Assembly (NCBI GenBank): GCA_024642215.1
Contig: JAHEBO010000084.1
Location: forward strand, 61,447 to 125,446
Length of the DNA: 64,000 nucleotides
Reading direction: 5' to 3'
Source of the DNA: Limnohabitans sp.
GTDB lineage: Bacteria > Pseudomonadota > Gammaproteobacteria > Burkholderiales > Burkholderiaceae_C
Position 1 is the stretch's first letter; each line of letters opens with the position of its first letter. Positions 51,236 to 60,156 of this stretch are shown piece by piece. The position numbers and the translations under genes were made by a program. The notes beneath the pieces were generated by a model. It had not been told where the DNA came from. It worked only from the letters and a program-made list of their open reading frames with translations, and ran no database searches.

Positions 51236-51258
51236 AAAAGTTGCTTTAAGCAACTTTT
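51236..51258. repeat. 23-bp perfect inverted repeat
   Basis: aaaagttgctt-t-aagcaactttt, next to the tRNA-Asn fragment. Confidence 0.8.
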
Positions 51259-51693
51259 CCGTGAACAGTGCCAAATTTGGACATGACTTGCGCCATTTTA
51301 CTTTGGGTCTTCGCAAATTTGCGAATCAGCAAAACTCGGCGTCGATGTCCTGATGTAAATTTGGGTGGGAACCAAACTTGCAATCTTTGACTTCAGCAAG
51401 TGGGTGCGTTGCTGGAAATCTTGGGTTGGCAAGTTTGTTGAGGAGGATATGACGTCCAACTCTCGACGGTTAGGCTCGCTTTGGACGGAGGCAAGCGTCA
51501 AAAATCTGGCCTGGTATGGCGCGATCACCTGGTCAAGCGCAGATTGAACACGCAATGAAATACAGCTAGACTAAATGTATCAACTGTGCTTTGATCAGCA
51601 TTTGATGCTAGTTGTTTCTCTGAAATGAAAATTTTTATCTATTGTGCTCTGATAAAAAACCTGACCAAATCGGTTGATGAATAGGGATCCAAA

Positions 51694-53439
51694 ATGAAGC
51701 GTCAATTTTTGAAAGCCTTGTGGGTAGTGTTGATGTCATTTACTTCCACGCTGCACGCAGAGGATGGCAATCAAAGATCGGCTTTGATCATTGGCCTCAG
51801 TGAGTACGGCTACCCTGGCCCTAGTCCTCTTCAGGGTGTTCCCAGGGACATGGAAAGTGCCACAAAAATGGCTGTGGCCATGGGTATACCCAAAGAGCGA
51901 ATTCGCTTCATTCGAAACCGGGATGCTACGAAGAGACATATTCTTCAAGCGCTGGAGCAAGTTGCCGACGAACAACGAGACGGGCGTGCGTTTGTTTACT
52001 ACTCTGGCCATGGAACTCGGAGCTATGACCCCATAACGAAAAACTGCGTAGAGGGTCTGCTGACCTACGATGGGCAAACCATCACCAACTCTGAATTCGC
52101 ATCTGCCCTGAAGAACCTCACTCAAACATCCGACAAAGTCATTGTGATGCTCGATGCCTGCTTCTCACGCGGGGTCATTCAAACCACTACACGTTCAATC
52201 GCATCGTCCATTGTTGGACTCACGCCGAAATTCAGCATGAAAACTGGGGGCGAGAGTGCCATGTGTTCCACGCCAGTTAATACAGCGACTCGTGGGCTAT
52301 TTAATGAAGTCACTCGACTTGGTGCCATTCAAGAAAATTTCGTACAGATCGCTGCAGCCAGAGAGAACGAAGCAAGCTACGACCAGGCAGAAGCTGGTGG
52401 ATTGGCGACCCAAGGCATCCGTGACTGTATGCTGGGCGCGGCCAAAGACTTGGACCGGTCTGGTGCTGTATCACTGGAAGAGATTCAACAATGCGCCCAA
52501 GCCAAAATTGACAAAGTCTCACGTGCTGCAAATATCTTGCCCCATCACATTACTGTCAAAGGTAACCGGAACCTCATCCCTGTGAAGGTTCAGAAGCCTA
52601 CGGAAGCACCGACAGTTGCCGTTGTGGCGGAACCCGTGAAAGTTCCATCTGTAACAGCGCCTGTCGCAGTGGCTGTGACTCCAGAAAAGCCCCCCGTCTT
52701 GAACGTAGAGATACCTGCGCCTGCCAAGATTCCATCTTCTGTTGCGGGTGCAACACCTCTACCCAATCAAGAAATCACTGCCACATCTCCTGTGGTGAAT
52801 CCAGTCAAAGTCAAGCCTCCTCAAAAGCCAATCCAGACGGCCCCGACACCTCCTGTACCGGATGCCGCAGCCAAACCTATCGAATCGCCACGACCAACAA
52901 CAGCTGAGCCATCGCCCTTGCCCTTGCCCGAAAACAAAGTCCTCGCTTCACTGGCTACCTTGAAAGACATTGAGTCGCAAAGAAATCCCAAAAGAGTAGT
53001 CGATGTCAAGCTGGCACGCTCATCGCTCAAGATCGGAAAAGACGCTCTCGATTTGAAAATCAAATCAAATCACGATGGCTATCTCTATATGGTTCTTCTT
53101 GGGAGCGATGCCAAGAGTTTTTACGTTCTTTTCCCTAATGGCCTCGACAGCGAGAACCGAGTCCAGGCCGGTAAGACAATGACTTTCCCCAGGCCTGACT
53201 GGAGCATCATGGCCAATGGTCCTGAAGGGCGGGATCAACTTCTGGTGATGGTTTCTGACAGCCCAAGAAAACTGGATCAGTTGGTGATGGCCGCGCCATC
53301 AGCCAATGAACCCTTCACCTACACGCTCAACGACATCAGCGGACGTTCAGCTTTGATCGATTTTCTGGTCGGATCAGGCGTCAATGGCAACTCCGAAAGT
53401 TTTGGCGCCAAGCTTGTGAGCATCCAGGAGGTCAAATGA
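51694..53439 (+). CDS. exported caspase-like (peptidase C14) protein with EF-hand-like loop, Pro-rich linker and DUF4384-like C-terminus
   Basis: Signal peptide; ALIIGLSEYGYPG, catalytic His motif YYSGHGT and Cys motif VMLDACFSRG; DLDRSGAVSLEE; C-terminal IKSNHDGYLYMVLLGSDAKSFYVLFPNGLDSENRVQAGKTMTFP. Confidence 0.88.
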   Translation: MKRQFLKALWVVLMSFTSTLHAEDGNQRSALIIGLSEYGYPGPSPLQGVPRDMESATKMAVAMGIPKERIRFIRNRDATKRHILQALEQVADEQRDGRAFVYYSGHGTRSYDPITKNCVEGLLTYDGQTITNSEFASALKNLTQTSDKVIVMLDACFSRGVIQTTTRSIASSIVGLTPKFSMKTGGESAMCSTPVNTATRGLFNEVTRLGAIQENFVQIAAARENEASYDQAEAGGLATQGIRDCMLGAAKDLDRSGAVSLEEIQQCAQAKIDKVSRAANILPHHITVKGNRNLIPVKVQKPTEAPTVAVVAEPVKVPSVTAPVAVAVTPEKPPVLNVEIPAPAKIPSSVAGATPLPNQEITATSPVVNPVKVKPPQKPIQTAPTPPVPDAAAKPIESPRPTTAEPSPLPLPENKVLASLATLKDIESQRNPKRVVDVKLARSSLKIGKDALDLKIKSNHDGYLYMVLLGSDAKSFYVLFPNGLDSENRVQAGKTMTFPRPDWSIMANGPEGRDQLLVMVSDSPRKLDQLVMAAPSANEPFTYTLNDISGRSALIDFLVGSGVNGNSESFGAKLVSIQEVK

Positions 53440-53576
53440 AACTCATCATTTCTTTCCTCGCACTCACTGCGATTTCGATGCCGCTGTATGCGCAATCGTT
53501 GACCGCAGCAACGTCTGACCATTGGCCACCAATTTTTCACCCTCGGCGTCCACCGCAAACAAATCGCAGCTGGTGA
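53436..53576 (+). pseudogene. truncated 5' end of exported-protein gene, translationally coupled to caspase gene
   Basis: ATGA overlap; MKLIISFLALTAISMPLYAQSLTAATSD (signal peptide) then runs into antisense of the thioesterase gene and stops. Confidence 0.7.
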
Positions 53577-53895
53577 ACACCTGCGCTTTGCCCGGCTTGA
53601 CCACCCTTGCCCGAGCAATGAACTTTTGCCCCACGGCAGGCCGCAAGCAGTTGACCGAAAAGTTAGCTGCCAGCAAATTCGGCCCGGCAACGGTGCCTGC
53701 CGCGAACCCGCACGCGGTGTCGATCAAGGTGCCGATCAAGCCCGCGTGCAAGAAGCCAGAATACTGACCGACTTCAGGCCGCCATGGCATCTGGATTTCC
53801 ACAAACCCGGGTTCTGCCACCGTCACCTCAATGCCGCACCAGCGGTTGAACTCGGCCATGGCATTGATCTTTTTCAACATATCCAGTGGACTCAT
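53464..53895 (-). CDS. PaaI/hotdog-fold thioesterase, C-terminus probably altered at junction
   Basis: GFLHAGLIGTLIDTACGFAAGTVAGPNLLAANFSVNCLRPAVGQKFIARARVV; last ~15 codons read through lower-GC sequence antisense to 53436..53576. Confidence 0.82.
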   Translation of the reverse strand: MSPLDMLKKINAMAEFNRWCGIEVTVAEPGFVEIQMPWRPEVGQYSGFLHAGLIGTLIDTACGFAAGTVAGPNLLAANFSVNCLRPAVGQKFIARARVVKPGKAQVFTSCDLFAVDAEGEKLVANGQTLLRSTIAHTAASKSQ

Positions 53896-54251
53896 TTCGA
53901 TTTCCTTTGCTTGTTTTCAAACCAGCCGATGTGATCGATCAGCTTTTCGCGCAGTGCTTTATGTTCAGCAATGACTCTGTCGATGTCGGCCACACGCTGT
54001 TGGATGGCACCGATCATTTCTTGGGGCGACAACTTGCCCGTTTTGAAGCGCGGCAAATACTCGGCGATGAAGGGCAGCGAAAAACCCATCTGCCGAGACA
54101 TGGCGATAAAAATGACATGCTTAACGGTTGTTTCGTCGTAGTCGCGGTAGCCGTTGGGCAATCGTTGACTGTCAATGAGTCCATCAGCCTCGTACCGCCG
54201 CAAGCGGTGCACCGACACTTGGGTTCTGGCCGAAAGTTCTGAAATGCGCAT
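53892..54251 (-). CDS. MerR-family transcriptional regulator
   Basis: MRISELSARTQVSVHRLRRYEADGLIDSQRLPNGYRDYDE. Confidence 0.92.
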   Translation of the reverse strand: MRISELSARTQVSVHRLRRYEADGLIDSQRLPNGYRDYDETTVKHVIFIAMSRQMGFSLPFIAEYLPRFKTGKLSPQEMIGAIQQRVADIDRVIAEHKALREKLIDHIGWFENKQRKSK

Positions 54252-54396
54252 GAATTCAGTCTAGCAACGCTCGCACAGCGCCAAGGTTTCGCACGTTGAC
54301 ACCTGAGCGACAAGACCAGCGGACCGCTGCGCCGCAGGTGATACCCCGCTGAACCAGGCTGGTGTACAAAACATCCTTCTCTTCAGGAGCGCCCCG

Positions 54397-55572
54397 ATGA
54401 CCACACACCCCGCTTTACCCCATGCCCGCCCTGCTGAAGTTGGCCTGTGCCCCGACCGTACACAACGCTTGATGGATGTGCTGCGCCGCGAAGTGGCCAG
54501 CGGCAGGCTGCCCGGCGCGGTGGCCATGGTCGCTCGGCGTGGGCAGATCGCCCTGCTGGAGGCCGTGGGCCAGCAAGACCCCGCCACCGGCACGCCCATG
54601 CAAACCGACAGCATCTTCCGCATTTATTCGATGACCAAGCCGGTGGTGTCGGTGGCGGTGATGATGCTGGTTGAGCGAGGGCAGTTGCTGCTCTCCGACC
54701 CGGTCAGCCGCTGGCTGCCCGAATTTGCCAAGCAACAGGTGGCCACCGCCAACGGGCTGGAGCCGGTCAAGCAGGAGGCCACGGTGCAAGACCTGCTGCG
54801 CCACACGGCGGGGTTGACCTATGAGTTTTTGGGCACCTCGCCCGTGCAGCAGCAATACGGCCAAGTCAAAATCGCCTCGCGCGAGCGCAGCAACGCCGAG
54901 TTTTGCCAAACGCTCGCGGCCCTGCCGCTGCAGTTTCAGCCCGGCAGGGTGTGGGCCTACAGCCACGCCACCGATGTGCTGGGGCGCTTGGTGGAAGTGG
55001 TCAGCGGTCAAGGGCTGGGCGCGTTTTTGCAAGCCGAGATTTTTGGCCCGTTGGGCATGGTGGACACCGGCTTTGCCGTGCCGCCCGAGCAACAGCACCG
55101 TATTGCCGAGCCTTTTGCGCACGACCCCGACGGTGGCGTGCCCATGAAGGTTCTCGAACCCCGCCAAGTGCCCGCCATGGAAGGCGGCGGCGGTGGCCTC
55201 ATGTCCACCACCCTGGACTACACCCGCTTTTTGCAGTGCCTGCGCAACCGGGGCGAGCTGAACGGTGTGCGCCTGCTGGGCCCGCACACGGTGGACTTCA
55301 TGACCGCCGACCACCTAGGGGGCATCCCGGCCGATGGCACGCTGCTGCCCCCGGGCCACGGCTTTGGCCTCGGGTTTGCCGTGCGCACGCACCTGGGCGT
55401 GTCGCCCGTGCCCGGCTCGGTGGGCCTGTATTACTGGGGCGGCATCGCGGGCACCACCTTCTTTGTGGACCCGGCGCTGGACATGTATGCGATGCTGATG
55501 ATTCAGGCGCCCAACCAGCGCGATTACTATCGGCCGCTCTTCCGCGACTTGGTGTACGCGGCGCTGCTGTAA
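54397..55572 (+). CDS. serine hydrolase, class C beta-lactamase/esterase family
   Basis: SxxK motif FRIYSMTKPVVSVAVM, YSHATDVLGRLVE, and YYWGGIAGTTFFVDP. Confidence 0.92.
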   Translation: MTTHPALPHARPAEVGLCPDRTQRLMDVLRREVASGRLPGAVAMVARRGQIALLEAVGQQDPATGTPMQTDSIFRIYSMTKPVVSVAVMMLVERGQLLLSDPVSRWLPEFAKQQVATANGLEPVKQEATVQDLLRHTAGLTYEFLGTSPVQQQYGQVKIASRERSNAEFCQTLAALPLQFQPGRVWAYSHATDVLGRLVEVVSGQGLGAFLQAEIFGPLGMVDTGFAVPPEQQHRIAEPFAHDPDGGVPMKVLEPRQVPAMEGGGGGLMSTTLDYTRFLQCLRNRGELNGVRLLGPHTVDFMTADHLGGIPADGTLLPPGHGFGLGFAVRTHLGVSPVPGSVGLYYWGGIAGTTFFVDPALDMYAMLMIQAPNQRDYYRPLFRDLVYAALL

Positions 55573-55593
55573 TTTGCCGCCAATCCAGCGCGC

Positions 55594-56574
55594 TCAAGCA
55601 TCACGCGCACGGGCGCCAAACTGATCTCGGTACCAACGCGAAAACGCGCTGAGTGCGGAAAACCCCAACAGGCTAGACACCTGGGCCAGCGGTCTGGATT
55701 TGTCTTGCAGGTATTGGCCCACAATGCGGCGGCGATGGTCATCGACCAGCTGATGGAAGCCCTTGTTTTCTGCCGCGAGTCGTCGGGTGATGGTGCGGCG
55801 ATCACAGCCGAGATGCTGCGCCACCACATCGGCGGTGCACTGCCCCAAGGGAAGCAACAACAAAATCAAATGCTGAACCTGGTGCGTGAAAGAAGGCGCA
55901 TCCACTGCTTTGGATGCCACCAACTCCTGCGCATAGCGCGCCATCACCGGGTCGGCGCTGGGGTTGGGCTGGTCCAGGTCTGACTGGCTGCACATCAAGC
56001 CATTGAACTCGTGGTTGAACGCCACTTGGTCGCCAAACACACGGTGGTGTGTCGCGCGATTGGCGGGCGCTGCGTGAGAGAAGCAAACCAGGCGGGGCCG
56101 CCATGCTGCACCCATGAACAGGCTCAAGATGCGGTAGGTCACGGCCATGGCCAACTCCGCCGCCTGCCGCCGTGATTCGGAAAGGTCCATCGCGAACTCC
56201 TCGCGAATCAGGACCAGCGTGTCCGCTTCTTCGATCCGAATCACCAGGGCTTCGTTGTGCACACGGATGTGGCGAACGATGGCATCGAGCGCATGGCGCA
56301 AAGTGGGCTCGTCGCGCAGCAGCAAGCCCAAAGGCCCCAGATTGGACAACCTGCGCGACTCGCCCATGCGCAGGCCGAATGCGGGCTCTGCCGCTTCGCG
56401 GGCTGCCATCTCCAGCAGCCGCACCACCGCGTTGGTGTCGATCTTCAAGTCCGGATCGCTCAGGCATTTGGCAGGCAAACCCACGGCGCGCACCAGCGTC
56501 AGCGGCTCCAGGCCGCATTGCTGCGCAATTTCTGTGAAATTGGTCAAGCTGGCACTGCGGATCAGGGTGGACAT
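55594..56574 (-). CDS. AraC-family regulator (Arabinose_bd/OruR-like N-terminus)
   Basis: GLPAKCLSDPDLKIDTNAVVRLLEMAAREAAEPAFGLRMGESRRLSNLGPLGLLLRDEPTLR; C-terminal HTH QVSSLLGFSALSAFSRWYRDQFG. Confidence 0.9.
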   Translation of the reverse strand: MSTLIRSASLTNFTEIAQQCGLEPLTLVRAVGLPAKCLSDPDLKIDTNAVVRLLEMAAREAAEPAFGLRMGESRRLSNLGPLGLLLRDEPTLRHALDAIVRHIRVHNEALVIRIEEADTLVLIREEFAMDLSESRRQAAELAMAVTYRILSLFMGAAWRPRLVCFSHAAPANRATHHRVFGDQVAFNHEFNGLMCSQSDLDQPNPSADPVMARYAQELVASKAVDAPSFTHQVQHLILLLLPLGQCTADVVAQHLGCDRRTITRRLAAENKGFHQLVDDHRRRIVGQYLQDKSRPLAQVSSLLGFSALSAFSRWYRDQFGARARDA

Positions 56575-56683
56575 AGGGGATTCCCGTAAAGTCCCAAAAT
56601 GGTAAGTCAATGTCCCGTTTTGTCAATTGGCATGTCCCCGTTTTTTGAATAATGGCTGCAGTTTCAAAACGCCACACACGCAC

Positions 56684-57073
56684 ATGTCCACGCCCAACAC
56701 CGCCAATTTGCCCCCAACGCCCATCAGCGATGCCCTGCATGCCAACGGCCACTGGAACCCCAACTGGGACCCGATCGCAGAAGTCGACAAGGTCTGGATG
56801 GAAAAGTTTTTGAACATGGGGCTGCATGGCAAACATATGCTCGACCCCAAGACTTTCGAGTTGATTGCGATTGCCGTAGACGCATCCTGCACTCACATGT
56901 ACGCCCCCGGCGTGCGGACACACATCCGAAAAGCCCTGGAGCTGGGCGTGACAAAGGAAGAAATCGCAGCCGTACTGCAGTTGACCTCGGTGCTGGGCGT
57001 TCACACCATGAGCATGGGAGCGCCCATCCTGCTTGAAGAAGTCGCAGCCCGTCAAACCACAAACCCCACCTGA
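56684..57073 (+). CDS. carboxymuconolactone decarboxylase (AhpD-like) family protein
   Basis: FELIAIAVDASCTHMYAPGVRTHIRKALELGVTKEEIAAVLQLTSVLGVHTM. Confidence 0.88.
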   Translation: MSTPNTANLPPTPISDALHANGHWNPNWDPIAEVDKVWMEKFLNMGLHGKHMLDPKTFELIAIAVDASCTHMYAPGVRTHIRKALELGVTKEEIAAVLQLTSVLGVHTMSMGAPILLEEVAARQTTNPT

Positions 57074-57096
57074 ATCTTTAAAAAGGTCACCCACCC

Positions 57097-58158
57097 ATGC
57101 ATTTTCTTGACGATTCCCTCTTGCCCGAAAACCAGCAAAAACTCGTGATCCAGGTCGCGCCTTATGGCCCCCAATGGGTGCCCGGCGACAGCGATGACAT
57201 CGCGGTCACGATGGATGACCAAATCCAGAAAGCGGTCGATTGCTACAACGCGGGCGCCACCGTGCTGCATGTGCATGTGCGCGAAGCCGATGGCAAAGGC
57301 AGCAAACGCCTGTCGATGTTCAACGAGATGCTGGCCCGCCTGCGCAAGGCGGTGCCCAAAATGGTGCTGCAGGTCGGTGGCTCGATTTCTTTTGCCCCCG
57401 AAGACGACGGCCAGGCCGCCAAATGGCTGTCAGACGACACCCGGCACATGCTGGCCGATCTGGACCCCAAGCCGGACCAGGTCACGGTGGCCGTGAACAC
57501 CAGCCAGATGAACATCATGGACCTGATGATGGACGGCGACTTCACCGGCACCTCTTTCGAGAACCCGCAACTGCAGGCGGCTTATGAAGACATGGTCGTG
57601 CCGTCCAACCCCAGCTGGCACCGCGAACACATTCGCCGCCTGGTGGCCGCAGGCATTCAGCCGCACTTCATGCTGGGGCACATCCACCAGCTCGAATCGG
57701 TCGAGCGCCTGATCCGCCGTGGGCACTACTGCGGCCCCTTGATATTGAATTACGTCGCCATCGGCGGCAGCGTGGCTGGACTGAACCCGGCCGACATGCT
57801 GGAATTTGTGCGCCGTGTGCCCGATGGTGCTGTGCTGACCCTTGAAACCCTGAACCGCCATGTCTACCCCATGACCGCCATGGCGATTGCCTTGGGTTTG
57901 CATGTGCGCTGCGGCATCGAAGACACCCTCAATGGCCCCCACCGCGAACGCATGACTTCGGTGCAACAGGTTGAGCACATGGTCAGGCAGGCGCGACTGC
58001 TGAACCGCGACATTGCCAACGGCGATGAAGCCCGCGAGATTTACCAGATCGGCCAGTTTTACAAAGACACCGACGAAACCCTGGCGCGCTTGGGCTATGC
58101 CCCCAACCGCCGCCCCGGCGAGCGCGGCACCCCGGTGCGACACTTCCAGACCGCCTGA
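57097..58158 (+). CDS. BKACE-family beta-keto acid cleavage enzyme
   Basis: YNAGATVLHVHVREADGKGSKRLSMFNEMLARLR ... HFMLGHIHQLESVERLIRRG ... GIEDTLNGPHRERMTSVQQVE. Confidence 0.88.
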   Translation: MHFLDDSLLPENQQKLVIQVAPYGPQWVPGDSDDIAVTMDDQIQKAVDCYNAGATVLHVHVREADGKGSKRLSMFNEMLARLRKAVPKMVLQVGGSISFAPEDDGQAAKWLSDDTRHMLADLDPKPDQVTVAVNTSQMNIMDLMMDGDFTGTSFENPQLQAAYEDMVVPSNPSWHREHIRRLVAAGIQPHFMLGHIHQLESVERLIRRGHYCGPLILNYVAIGGSVAGLNPADMLEFVRRVPDGAVLTLETLNRHVYPMTAMAIALGLHVRCGIEDTLNGPHRERMTSVQQVEHMVRQARLLNRDIANGDEAREIYQIGQFYKDTDETLARLGYAPNRRPGERGTPVRHFQTA

Positions 58159-58187
58159 TCCCGACCCCCAACACACAGGAGACAAAC

Positions 58188-59189
58188 ATGAACACCACCA
58201 CACGCCCTTCATTTGCACCCCGCCGCGCACTGCTTTCATTGGGGCTGGCGCTCAGTGCTTTCAGCCTCGGCGTGCAAGCGCAGCCGCTGTCCGACCGCCC
58301 CATCAAGATCGTGGTAGGCGCGCCCGCAGGCGGCACCGCCGACATCATTGCCCGCCTGGTGGGCAACGCCATGTCCACCAGCATGGGCCAGCCGGTGGTG
58401 GTGGACAACAAACCGGGTGCGGGCGGCGCGATCGCCATGGACGCCATGCTGTCAGCCCCCAAGGATGGGCACACCTATCTGCTGTCGGTCAACGCGCTGG
58501 TGACCGAGCTGCCTTACTCGATCAAGCCCAAATACGACCCCTTCAAGGACCTCAAGCCTTTGGTGGAGTTGGCAGGCAGCGGCCTGGTGCTGGTCGGCAA
58601 CGCCTCGCTGCCGCCCAAAGACCTCAAGGAAATGATCGCTTACGTCAAAGCCAATCCGGGCAAGATCAACTTTGCGTCCTACACGCCAGGCACCCTGTCG
58701 CATGTGCTGGGTTTGCAACTCAACAAGCTGGCAGGCCTGGACATGAACCATGTGGGCTACAAAGGCTCACCCCCCGCATTGCAAGACGTGATGGGCGGAT
58801 CGGTCCAGTTCATGTTTGACGGCTTGCCCACCTCGGTGCCCAACATCAAAGGTGGGAAATTGCGCGCATTCGCCGTCACGTCACCACAGCGTTCGCATGC
58901 TTTGCCTGATGTGCCAACCATGGCCGAATTGGGCTTCAAGGACATGACCCGTACCGCATGGCTGGGCTTGTGGGCTGTGCCCGGCCACCCCGATGCCGCG
59001 TTAAAACGCATCCGCGAAGAAGCCCTCAAGGCACTGGCCACACCGGCCGTGCGCGACCGCCTGTTGGCCGTGGGTCTGAACGTGAACACCCAAACCCCAC
59101 CCACGCCCGAGCAAATGGCCAAAAACCTGCAAGAAGACTACGAGTCCGTGGGCGCCATGCTCAAGTCGGTCAACTACAAGCCCGAGTAA
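58188..59189 (+). CDS. Bug/TctC-family substrate-binding protein
   Basis: DRPIKIVVGAPAGGTADIIARLVGNAM...[16 protein letters not shown]. Confidence 0.9.
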   Translation: MNTTTRPSFAPRRALLSLGLALSAFSLGVQAQPLSDRPIKIVVGAPAGGTADIIARLVGNAMSTSMGQPVVVDNKPGAGGAIAMDAMLSAPKDGHTYLLSVNALVTELPYSIKPKYDPFKDLKPLVELAGSGLVLVGNASLPPKDLKEMIAYVKANPGKINFASYTPGTLSHVLGLQLNKLAGLDMNHVGYKGSPPALQDVMGGSVQFMFDGLPTSVPNIKGGKLRAFAVTSPQRSHALPDVPTMAELGFKDMTRTAWLGLWAVPGHPDAALKRIREEALKALATPAVRDRLLAVGLNVNTQTPPTPEQMAKNLQEDYESVGAMLKSVNYKPE

Positions 59190-59195
59190 AACAGC

Positions 59196-60020
59196 ATGCA
59201 ACTGCAAGGCAAAGTGGTGCTGGTCACCGGGGCAGGGCTGGGCCTGGGCGGCACCATCGCGCAAGCCATGGCCAGGCAGGGCGCATCACTGGTCATCTGC
59301 GATGTGAACATGGACGCCCTGCACGCCACACAAGCCGCAGTGCAATCATTGGGTGCAGACTGCCTCGCGCTGGAGTGCGATGTATCCAGCAGCGCGGCTG
59401 TCGACAACATGTTTGCCCAGGCAGGGCAGCGCTTTGGCACGGTGGATGTGCTGGTCAACAACGCGGCGCGCATCCCCAACTCGCCCGCCGAGACCGAACG
59501 CCGCAACCTGCACTACGCCTACATGACGACGCCCATGCCCCGCCAGGCCTTGGGCATCGTCGCCTCTTTGTCCGATGAAGACTGGCTCAAGTGGTGGGGC
59601 GTCAACATGCACGGGGTGTTTTATTGCACCCGTGCGGCCTTGCGCTTCATGCAGCCCCAAAAGTCCGGCCGCATCATCAACATCGCGTCGATTGCCGGGC
59701 TGGGTGCAGGCAGCACGCACAGCCCGGGCTATTCGGCCACCAAGGCGGGCGTCATCAGCCTGACGAAAACCACGGCGCTCGATGTGGCCGGGGCCAACAT
59801 CTATGTCAACGCCATTGCCTGCGGCGGCGTGCTCACGCCACCGTTCGAGTCCTACCTGGACACAGCGACCGAAATCCAAAAAAACAGCCTGTACCAGATG
59901 GTGCCCAGTGGGCGTTTGGGGCGTCCCGAGGAATACGCCAATGTGGCCGTGTTTTTGGCGGCGCAAGACCATTACCTGGTGGGGCAGGTCATCAGCCCCA
60001 ACGGCGGTTATGTGATCTGA
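59196..60020 (+). CDS. SDR-family oxidoreductase
   Basis: VVLVTGAGLGLGGTIAQAMARQGASLVICDV, NNAAR, YSATKAGVISLTKTTALDVAG. Confidence 0.93.
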   Translation: MQLQGKVVLVTGAGLGLGGTIAQAMARQGASLVICDVNMDALHATQAAVQSLGADCLALECDVSSSAAVDNMFAQAGQRFGTVDVLVNNAARIPNSPAETERRNLHYAYMTTPMPRQALGIVASLSDEDWLKWWGVNMHGVFYCTRAALRFMQPQKSGRIINIASIAGLGAGSTHSPGYSATKAGVISLTKTTALDVAGANIYVNAIACGGVLTPPFESYLDTATEIQKNSLYQMVPSGRLGRPEEYANVAVFLAAQDHYLVGQVISPNGGYVI

Positions 60021-60156
60021 GGGCTGTTTTCAAACCCTTTCGCATTTCAAAACGAGGGGCGTTAATACTCGAGCACAACCTGCAAATGTGATGACACAAG
60101 CTGTTATCGTTGCGGCCGAGCCTCGTATTTAAAACACATCTCCAGGAGACAAAACC

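Noticed and set aside
51298-51555. 85-aa minus-strand ORF and overlapping plus ORF 51365..51547 near the tRNA scar, considered as integrase remnants
   Set aside because: Translations show no tyrosine recombinase motifs; left as non-coding.
54415-55314. 299-aa minus-strand ORF
   Set aside because: Antisense to the serine hydrolase; biased composition only.
55802-57094. 430-aa minus-strand ORF
   Set aside because: Overlaps AraC regulator and CMD gene in other frames; no coherent domain.
57430-58239. 269-aa minus-strand ORF
   Set aside because: Antisense to the BKACE gene; no recognisable motif.
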